Part shown: one piece after another, positions 1 to 15,550 of the stretch
Numbering within the stretch: position 1 is the first letter of the stretch
How the letters are laid out: each line of letters begins with the position of its first letter
Assembly: GCF_000003605.2 (NCBI RefSeq)
Contig: NW_003140817.1
Coordinates: 64,001-79,550, forward strand
Direction of reading: 5' to 3'
Length of the DNA: 15,550 bases
Source of the DNA: Saccoglossus kowalevskii
Lineage: Eukaryota; Hemichordata; Enteropneusta; Harrimaniidae
The notes under the pieces: generated by a model
Told to the model about the DNA's origin: nothing
What the model saw: the letters and a program-made list of their open reading frames with translations, nothing else
The model's database searches: none
Program-made: the position numbers and the translations under genes

Positions 1-378
1 AACTACTGTGAAATCTGTATTAGAAACTGCAGCTTCTATTAAAATGTTACAATGCAACAGAGGGTATGCTGCTTCTATTAGAGCATCTACACATATGAGA
101 AATGATGAATCGTTGGTTCTCAATTATTCAAAAAGAATGTGTGCGACTTCTATTAGGGATACAGCTTCTAAGACAGATTTTATACGAATATCATAAACTA
201 CTAAAATTTTCGTTGCTTGGTCTTTACACGATTTAATAATTTTATGATATTCATGAAAACATAATTTTTATGAAATTCCCTGACACTCTATTTCATAATT
301 TTCACCGACTCGTGAAATTAATGAATTTATGTCAGTCTGACCTCCTAAATAAAATACCAACTCTGTTTTTTGTTTCAG
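1..378 (+). other. Upstream sequence, probably intron before exon 1
   Basis: It ends in the T-rich acceptor of the first exon. The first 180 bases show a loosely repeated core (GCTTCTATTA near 32, 71 and 146) and an open frame from about 8 to 196 without splice support. I see no convincing exon. Confidence 0.4.
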
Positions 379-10527
<10,149 letters not shown>

Positions 10528-10984
10528 ACGAAATTATGCTCATGACTGAATTGAAAACTGTATGAACGCTACGAAGAATTATGTATTCTAGTAGTTCAAT
10601 CTCAAGCTGTCTTCAACTTTCCTTTAATACGTTACCATGACATTTCATTGCTTATATTCATATTTTTCTATGAAGAAGATATTACAGACATTTTACGGAC
10701 AATATGATATTATGACATAATAGTATCAGGTGTCGTTTGGGGACTTTGACGAGACTTTATCGATGGTAGAATGGCATTCGTTTATTATGTCACATTAACT
10801 TTTATTGCTGTTTAATAATAATGTCTTTAAAATTGACACTGATATTTCATTGCCATTGAAATCATGATGATTTAAATAATGATTCAAATTACACGGATAA
10901 TTATATTATTGACAATTGTAGTTTAGAAATTATATTTTTTTTTGGATGATTCATCTGTGGTTGATTGATCAAACTTAACGTCAT

Positions 10985-10995
10985 TGTATATATAT

Positions 10996-11033
<38 letters not shown>
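10985..11033. repeat. (TA)n microsatellite in 3' UTR
   Basis: A nearly pure TA dinucleotide array with one interruption (TTGATA). In RNA it could form a long AU hairpin. Confidence 0.95.
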
Positions 11034-11040
<7 letters not shown>

Positions 11041-11302
11041 AACAAGTTGTGTTGTCACAACAGTTACCATGACAACGGGCATTGCTCTTTTCAAGTGACC
11101 GAGTACAGCCACTGATGAGCCCTCACTGCCATCGAAGCACATTGGTATATTCCAGTTATCGTGTTTCATTAACAATTATGCCATTTGAGATGTTGTGGAC
11201 AAAGCTTTTTTTTATTATTTTATGCTTGTTCGGATCATTTGATGCAGAACGATATTCATGGAAATATGCTAGTTTTGTTCTTTTACTCTTTCTGTTTAGT
11301 GT

Positions 11303-11326
11303 TTTTTTTTTTTGAGAGAGAGAGTG
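11303..11326. repeat. T run and (GA)n
   Basis: An oligo-T tract followed directly by about six GA units in the 3' UTR. Confidence 0.85.
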
Positions 11327-12592
11327 TGCAATTTTTAATCCTGTAAATACGAGTTTCAAATGAAGATTTAGTTGATAGGTCAATGTCTACAAGTTGATCA
11401 CAAAAGAATTTACAAAAAAAAAATGTATAAAGTTTTTGAAAAGTTACCAATCCTAACATTTTCTCTTCATCAACTATCGGTGCTTTATCCTCCATGGTTA
11501 TGGGATTGGTTGTGTCTTTCCCCTTCTTTGAAAACAAATTTTTACACTTGTTTTTACTGTATTTTTTGAAAGAAAAATATCTTGTACATCTTCACCGCCA
11601 TGGTAACAAAGAGTTCTGTTTATATGTACAAAATGTGTGAAGAGCAAAAATTGTTAAGAAAACATTGCTGGGCATTCATTTGTTGTGATGAATGGAAATT
11701 TATGGTTTTTTTTCTTTTCTGCTTCATGATATATTATCAGATAATGTTTTTTTTCTTTATTATATTTTTGACTCTGATGTATAAAATGTATTGTAGTATT
11801 TACCAGTGTTTCAATGCAATAATTAAACACCTTTTTTATGGGCCCAAGGCTTCTTCACAAATTAAAAAAAAAGTTTTAACTCTAAAGAAGAAGAAAAAAA
11901 CAAATTACTAGATTTTGTGTATTTGTACAGTGAAAGAAAGCTGTAGTTTTTATTCCAGTTTGCTTATAAAAAAAATTATGATGTAAATGGAAATATTAAA
12001 AAAAATCATAATTAATATAAATATGATTGTTTTTATTTTATTTGTAATAACATGAATATTTTCAACCAGTCTGGTTTGAAGTATTCCTGCTGTATATTGA
12101 AGCTTGGATCAGTGCGCCCTCTAAGCGATATGATGCACTAAGATTTTTTATGACATAACTAGGTGGGCTCACTCCCTGACACTCTAGCAACTCAACAGAA
12201 ATTCGTATGTTGATATAGTAATCCTTACAAACATCTTGCTATGGTTGTGAAATCTGTAATTTTATGAAATTAAATCAACATTTTATCAACAAAATAAGTA
12301 AAAACAAAGGAAATTGGAGGCCACAATATTAGTTTGTTTTTCAGAGACAAACTGAAGAAATACAGAGACTACCTCTCTTCAGTGGCGTCTTTGTATGTGT
12401 TCACATGACCAAAAAATGGAGTAATTGGTAATTCCAGAAAGGTTTATTCGTTAAAATCTGATGTATTCAATGTCGTGCATTTCTTATTTTATATATTATC
12501 TTTTTACAAATGCATATTTATTTTAATTACCACCACTTGGCATTCATGATTATCAAAACTTGAAAAATACATGTACTATAAAAAATGTTATT

Positions 12593-12604
12593 AATAAAAA
12601 TAAA
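12593..12604 (+). terminator. Tandem poly(A) signals, BAHCC1-like gene
   Basis: Two adjacent AATAAA hexamers (12593-12598 and 12599-12604) lie on the plus strand. They are the first canonical signals I see after the stop at 10527. No strong GU-rich downstream element is obvious, so use is uncertain. Confidence 0.5.
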
Positions 12605-12688
12605 TATATGAATTATAATTGAATACGTATTTTAAAAGAAAGCCCAAGTTAGGATATTGTATTAATCAGATTGACCAGCCAACAACGT

Positions 12689-12701
12689 CGCCCTCTAGTG
12701 A
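12689..12701. promoter_or_regulatory. CTCF-like core motif between convergent gene ends
   Basis: CGCCCTCTAGTGA matches the reverse-orientation CTCF core YGCCMYCTRSTGG at 12 of 13 positions. It lies between the predicted poly(A) signals of the two convergent genes. A weaker relative (CGCCCTCTAAGCG) is at 12115-12127. Occupancy is not shown. Confidence 0.35.
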
Positions 12702-12721
12702 CAAAGCCTGGCAAGAATTGT

Positions 12722-12727
12722 TTTATT
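12722..12727 (-). terminator. Poly(A) signal of the Fn14-like gene
   Basis: Minus-strand AATAAA lies about 260 nt downstream of the receptor stop, the first canonical hexamer in that direction. A second lies at 12517-12522. A short 3' UTR is inferred. Confidence 0.5.
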
Positions 12728-12985
12728 CCAGTTTTTAATTAAACGTTAGTGCTTTTATAACAAAAATATTGACGTACTGCCGTCCACAGATCAAGAATAT
12801 AGCAGCTTTGTAAAAGCATTGCCTCATCATTTAGGAATTTCTTTCAACTTGTACCTTCCATTCCGGCTCATATCAACAATATGGCAGACTGGAGACCACC
12901 GTTGCCATGGCGTTATTGCCGCACTGCATTATAGGTTATGTAGTGTAAGGATCTAATGTTCATTCTGCTTCTCTCGTAAAATTAT

Positions 12986-13263
12986 TTACAACGGAACACC
13001 ATTAGGTAATGTGGCACACTGCGTCGTGGCTGAGTGTTGTGGCGATGGGTACCAGTGGTTTTTGCAGTTGTGGCGACAGTCCGCCGAACCACTCGCACTG
13101 GCACTGGCACTGGCACTGCCTGCACGCTGTGGAATTCTATCCACAATACTTAATACGGGAGTCTGAATGTTTTGATGGTTTCTTTGATCGTCATCGGGTA
13201 TTGTATCTGCATTTCTAGCGACCTCCCTTATATCACCGCCATCTACGTTATAAAACCGGTAAG
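12986..13263 (-). CDS. Receptor exon 3: cytoplasmic tail and stop
   Basis: The acceptor reads TTATTTCTTTCAG on the minus strand. Entering in phase 1 gives 92 codons ending in TAA at 12988-12986. No in-frame ATG exists, so it is invisible to start-based ORF calling. It encodes AYRFYNVDGGD, an acidic IPDDDQ patch, a (Ser-Ala)4 run from a GGCACT repeat, and a Cys/His-containing end. No known domain is recognised. Confidence 0.65.
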
Positions 13264-15276
13264 CTGAAAGAAATAATATGTTCGTAAATTAAAGGGGAGG
13301 TTCGTCATCTGCGCACGCGCGGTTAGTTCCAATCGACAATAACACACGCAAAGGCTCACGAATGGACGCTTTTTTGTAAGCAATGACACGCTATGACCAT
13401 CTGACGCATGCGCAGGTGACGAGTCACCCCCTCCCCCGCTTTAAAGGACGATGGATATTTCTGGAAATTTGAGTACATATTCACGAATATGAGATGCGAG
13501 ATTTGGAAAAATAGAATAGTTGCTTGTATATGTATTCTTGACGGCAGTAGTGAGTGAGAAGATGTCTGAGCTTTAACTTGTTGAACACTTGTAAATTCAT
13601 TAAGGCATGCTCCCACTGGCGCGGCGCGAATTCTCTAATGTTTTTTCTTAAAAAAAAAAAAAGCTTCATAATACCTTTCTTAACTACAATAAAAAAGATG
13701 AAAGTTTATTACCTATAGCGTTTGCGCGATGTGGCTGATGTTTTCCGACACTGCAGCAATCCAGTGGAAAGTGTCGTGCCTTGTCCTGTCGACGTGAGAC
13801 GTTTACCACTAAGCATGCCACTATGACAATGGCGATGATTGCCGCTAACAACACTGATAGCACCAATGGGCTGTTCAAAGATACTGCGGAAATAATAAGA
13901 AGCTTAAAACGTACAATTTACAGCAGTCACGGTGAATCGCAGCTGTTGAATGACATAGTCGAACATGTTCATGTACAACTCCCAATCCCCATGAAACAAC
14001 AACAATGAAAATTAATAGTATTTTTTTTCCGGGTTTGAAAGTACTAGTAATGTTTACCGACAATCTACTCCATATTTATAAGTCTATAATCAACTTGTTT
14101 TAAAGGAAAGAATATCATATTTACATTGGTATCCAGATACATGTATGTAAACATCTTCTTTATTCGCTGGATTTGTCGAATTCTTGTTGATTTTATTATT
14201 TGTACTTGTACTTGTACTAGTTGTTGTCGTCGACACTGTATATTTTAGAAAAAAATATCAACTTCAGGAAATTGCATTTAAAATATGTAGTCTGTATATG
14301 TACGGTATAAATTCAAAATACCCGTTGACTGGTTTCAGTGAGCTTAACATAAACGAATAACTCAAAATCCCAGATATACGAGAATACACGAACGAGTCGA
14401 ACATAATCAGTAATGCAGCGAATAGCTCTCCAGTATTTCATACATCATGAAGTTATGCGTATGCCGCCCTCATCGGACAGGGAGCCATTTTGTCTGGCGT
14501 TATGCCAAACGCGTGTTCTTTTCACAAGGTACACCCAATCACAGCCCCTCAATCACTGACAAGTTGGCAGCTATTTAAAGAAATTTTACATGGGGAATTC
14601 CCTTTACATTCCTTGTCAGACGAGCGGTTTCTTAGCGAAATAGCAACAAAATCATTTGAGTACATGTACTAGTAACATATTTCGCCCATTGCTCATGCCT
14701 ATGCGTTTGCAGAAGCATGTACGCGAGAGTCGGAAATAGACAATAAGAATAAATAAGAATTTGAATATACGCGTCGCTTTCAGGTACATATCTATACGAG
14801 AAACTTATAGACCGACATACCCCTACCACGTTCGAGAAAATACTCGTTTCTGATTTGAAGAGGACTCCCATTTTGACCTCTCAGTTACATTGCAGAACTT
14901 CAAAGTTGAGGAAAGATTGGATATGCAGGGTGCATATAGGATTTTTTTATGGGGGGGGGGGGCAAACTTTAAAATCGCCAGACTAAGTTAATGATTTTTT
15001 TATATTATACAAAAACAAATTGAATACATTTTTCAACGGGGGGGGTACGGACCCCAAGAACCTCCCTCTAGATCCGCCACTGATATGAGATTGCGACTTA
15101 CCTTGGCACTGGTTACATTGCGATAGATGCACCTTTTCACACAGTTGACAATCGTGACATTCGCCTAAAGCCACGAAATATCCATCGGGGCAGTCGATGA
15201 CGTCAATATCACAAAATACCCTCGTATTTTGATTCAAAACCAGCGTAATAAACAGATACAGAAAAAGGCCTGCCAT
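12986..15276 (-). CDS. Fn14-like TNF receptor superfamily member, three exons
   Basis: Exons on the minus strand: 15276-15102, 13883-13713, 13263-12986. All junctions are GT-AG and both introns phase 1, giving 624 nt (207 residues plus stop). Start choice: the ATG at 15276 has A at -3 and G at +4 and opens directly into a signal peptide (MAGLFLYLFITLVL). A weaker in-frame ATG at 15351 would bury it. Residues 29-57 form one six-cysteine module spaced C-x10-C-x2-C-x2-C-x7-C-x2-C; human Fn14 (TNFRSF12A), from memory, has x12, x2, x2, x8, x2. A transmembrane helix spans about 64-87. The tail of about 120 residues has a juxtamembrane CC pair, a Ser-Ala repeat and no visible death domain or canonical TRAF motif. 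Inference: a cell-surface receptor for a TNF-type ligand. Extra exons in intron 1 cannot be excluded. Confidence 0.75.
13095..13118. repeat. Coding (GCACTG)4 hexamer repeat
   Basis: Four perfect copies on the plus strand lie within receptor exon 3, encoding alternating Ser-Ala on the minus strand. The hexamer period keeps frame whatever the copy number. Confidence 0.9.
13289..13444. mobile_element. TTAA-flanked MITE (Kolobok/T2- or piggyBac-type)
   Basis: TTAA at 13289-13292 and 13441-13444 brackets 148 bp. The left end reads AGGGGAGG, then TCGTCATCTGCGCACGCG. The reverse complement of the right end reads AGCGGGGGAGGGGG, then TCGTCACCTGCGCATGCG. The left TTAAAGGGG fits the TTAAAGGRR end known for T2/Kolobok MITEs. 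The arms differ by a few indels, so the element is old or divergent. It is too short to encode a transposase. Confidence 0.65.
13310..13321. promoter_or_regulatory. NRF1-type palindrome in MITE left arm
   Basis: TGCGCACGCGCG fits the NRF1 consensus YGCGCAYGCGCR at every position. A related copy (GACGCATGCGCA, 13403-13414) lies in the opposite arm with one clear mismatch. Function is not shown. Confidence 0.4.
13713..13883 (-). CDS. Receptor exon 2: transmembrane helix and juxtamembrane tail
   Basis: The acceptor reads TTTCCGCAG on the minus strand and the donor is GTAATA (13712-13707), phase 1 to 1 (171 nt). It encodes SPLVLSVLLAAIIAIVIVAC and LVVNVSRR, an uninterrupted hydrophobic helix followed by a basic stop-transfer, then DCC (candidate palmitoylation) and a His/Arg/Lys-rich tail. 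Splicing to exon 1 leaves only about 6 residues between the last CRD cysteine and the membrane. Confidence 0.75.
14201..14218. repeat. (TGTACT)3 array
   Basis: Three tandem TGTACT copies lie in receptor intron 1. Confidence 0.85.
14921..15087. mobile_element. CAG...CTG-ended MITE with ATATG target duplications
   Basis: Direct repeats ATATG at 14921-14925 and 15083-15087 bracket 157 bp. The left end reads CAGGGTGCATATAGG; the reverse complement of the right end reads CAGTGGCGGATCTAGAGG, the sort of degenerate CAG-initiated terminus seen on small DNA elements in invertebrate genomes. Poly-G runs sit inside the left part and near the right arm. The superfamily is uncertain (hAT-like ends, but hAT normally leaves 8-bp duplications). 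No coding frame. Confidence 0.55.
15102..15276 (-). CDS. Receptor exon 1: signal peptide and cysteine-rich domain
   Basis: It encodes MAGLFLYLFITLVL..., then CPDGYFVALGECHDCQLCEK and the remaining cysteines of CNQC. The donor is GTAAGT (15101-15096) at phase 1. A complete CRD sits in the same exon as the signal peptide. An extra Cys at residue 22, near the expected signal cleavage, leaves an odd count. Confidence 0.8.
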
Positions 15277-15550
15277 GTTGTCATTACTTTGATCAACTTT
15301 TGGGGATTGCCGAAATTTGCAAAACTCAACTGTATTAGACTCTATTGTCATGCACACCTGACCAATTGGAATGGTTGATATTATTAAATGTGACGAAAAC
15401 GAAACGTGTCATGTCCATCGCATGCAGGGGGCAGACGAGCACGCCAGCAAGTCCAACTACACGCATTCACTCTAACGTTCACATATAAAAGGAGACGTGT
15501 GATTGCTTCAAATATGTCCGTGTTTTATATCTTTTTTTGGAACAATTAAA
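15277..15550 (-). promoter_or_regulatory. Receptor 5' UTR and upstream region with two opposed TATA-like boxes
   Basis: Minus-strand TATAAAA (15529-15523) would place a transcription start near 15495 and a 5' UTR of about 220 nt. Plus-strand TATAAAAGG (15484-15492) points out of the window and could serve a divergent gene beyond it. Both are motif matches only. Confidence 0.3.

Larger units (their letters stand above)
10528..12620 (+). other. BAHCC1: Long AT-rich 3' UTR of the BAHCC1-like gene
   Basis: Non-coding, AT-rich sequence runs from the stop to about 20 nt past the first canonical AATAAA I see on this strand (12593). It holds a (TA)n microsatellite, a GA run, many T runs and ATTAAA variants (11822, 11995) that could serve as earlier poly(A) signals. 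A Pumilio-type TGTATATA lies at about 10985. The 3' boundary is predicted. Confidence 0.55.
12605..12985. other. Gap between convergent genes, including receptor 3' UTR
   Basis: AT-rich sequence lies between the tandem plus-strand AATAAA and the receptor stop. It contains the receptor 3' UTR, its AATAAA and a CTCF-like motif (12689-12701). No coding potential is seen. Confidence 0.5.
13264..13712 (-). other. Receptor intron 2, containing a TTAA-flanked MITE
   Basis: A 449-bp intron. The GC- and CpG-rich block in its lower-coordinate half is the MITE. The remainder (13445-13712) shows no supported exon, though CpG-rich bases continue near 13617-13630. Confidence 0.65.
13884..15101 (-). other. 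Receptor intron 1 (1.2 kb)
   Basis: It contains a TGTACT hexamer array and a MITE next to the donor. Short open frames near 14490-14672 (+) and 14632-14871 (-) lack splice or motif support. An additional receptor exon is possible but not seen; direct splicing already keeps phase. Confidence 0.6.

Noticed and set aside
8-196. Open frame of about 60 codons at the window start as an upstream exon
   Set aside because: No convincing donor follows it, composition is repetitive, and it shares no bias with the Lys/Ser-rich exons of the gene.
277-290. 14-bp match TCCCTGACACTCTA with 12173-12186
   Set aside because: A 14-bp match is about what chance allows in a window of this size, and the flanks do not align well enough to define an element.
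11582-11911. 109-codon plus-strand frame rich in Phe, Ile and Met
   Set aside because: It lies in the AT-rich 3' UTR. The apparent membrane character comes from T-rich sequence.
13356-13616. 86-codon minus-strand frame as an extra receptor exon
   Set aside because: It overlaps the TTAA-flanked MITE, encodes no receptor-like motif, and is not needed because exons 2 and 3 already join in phase.
14490-14672. 60-codon plus-strand frame in receptor intron 1
   Set aside because: No recognisable domain and no splice or promoter evidence; the length is expected by chance.
15351-15351. Upstream in-frame ATG as the receptor start
   Set aside because: Weak context (T at -3), and it would place about 25 polar residues before the hydrophobic signal peptide core. 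The ATG at 15276 has a strong context.

Overview
The window is eukaryotic genomic DNA: AT-rich, with short coding exons separated by spliceosomal GT-AG introns, microsatellites, a SINE-like retroposon and small DNA-transposon remnants. Gene content and intron sizes suggest a non-vertebrate metazoan, most likely a marine invertebrate (deuterostome or lophotrochozoan). The species cannot be told from the sequence. There are no bacterial genes, CRISPR arrays, rRNAs or intact tRNAs.

Plus strand, 379-10527: the 3' part of one large gene, assembled here as 16 coding exons whose splice phases all agree. Together they hold 3636 nt (1211 codons plus stop); the 5' end lies upstream of the window. The protein is the single-copy-type relative of vertebrate BAHCC1 and TNRC18. 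In order it has Lys/Ser-rich low-complexity segments with two AT-hooks, a conserved RRRSERIFL segment, a tandem Tudor-like module (exons 9-11), a long charged linker, the conserved LPSRQLWRW region and a C-terminal BAH domain with the aromatic residues expected of a methyl-lysine reader. A 3' UTR of about 2.1 kb follows, to tandem AATAAA signals at 12593-12604.

Minus strand, 15276 down to 12986: a compact three-exon gene, convergent with the first. It encodes a predicted 207-residue type I membrane protein: signal peptide, one six-cysteine domain with Fn14/TNFRSF12A-like spacing, one transmembrane helix and a tail of about 120 residues without a visible death domain. Its last exon has no start codon in frame and is found only by following splice phase. 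Its poly(A) signal (12722-12727) lies about 120 bp from that of the first gene, with a CTCF-like motif between.

Mobile-element remnants: a tRNA-type SINE with an 11-bp target duplication (5959-6217), a TA-flanked Tc1/mariner/pogo-like MITE (7142-7597), a TTAA-flanked MITE carrying NRF1-like sites (13289-13444), and a CAG...CTG-ended MITE with ATATG duplications (14921-15087). The SINE and the last MITE both landed within about 15 nt of a splice donor.

No new multi-gene system is evident. The most informative items are the invertebrate Fn14-like receptor and the mapped insertions beside splice donors. All gene names rest on motif recognition by eye, without a database search.
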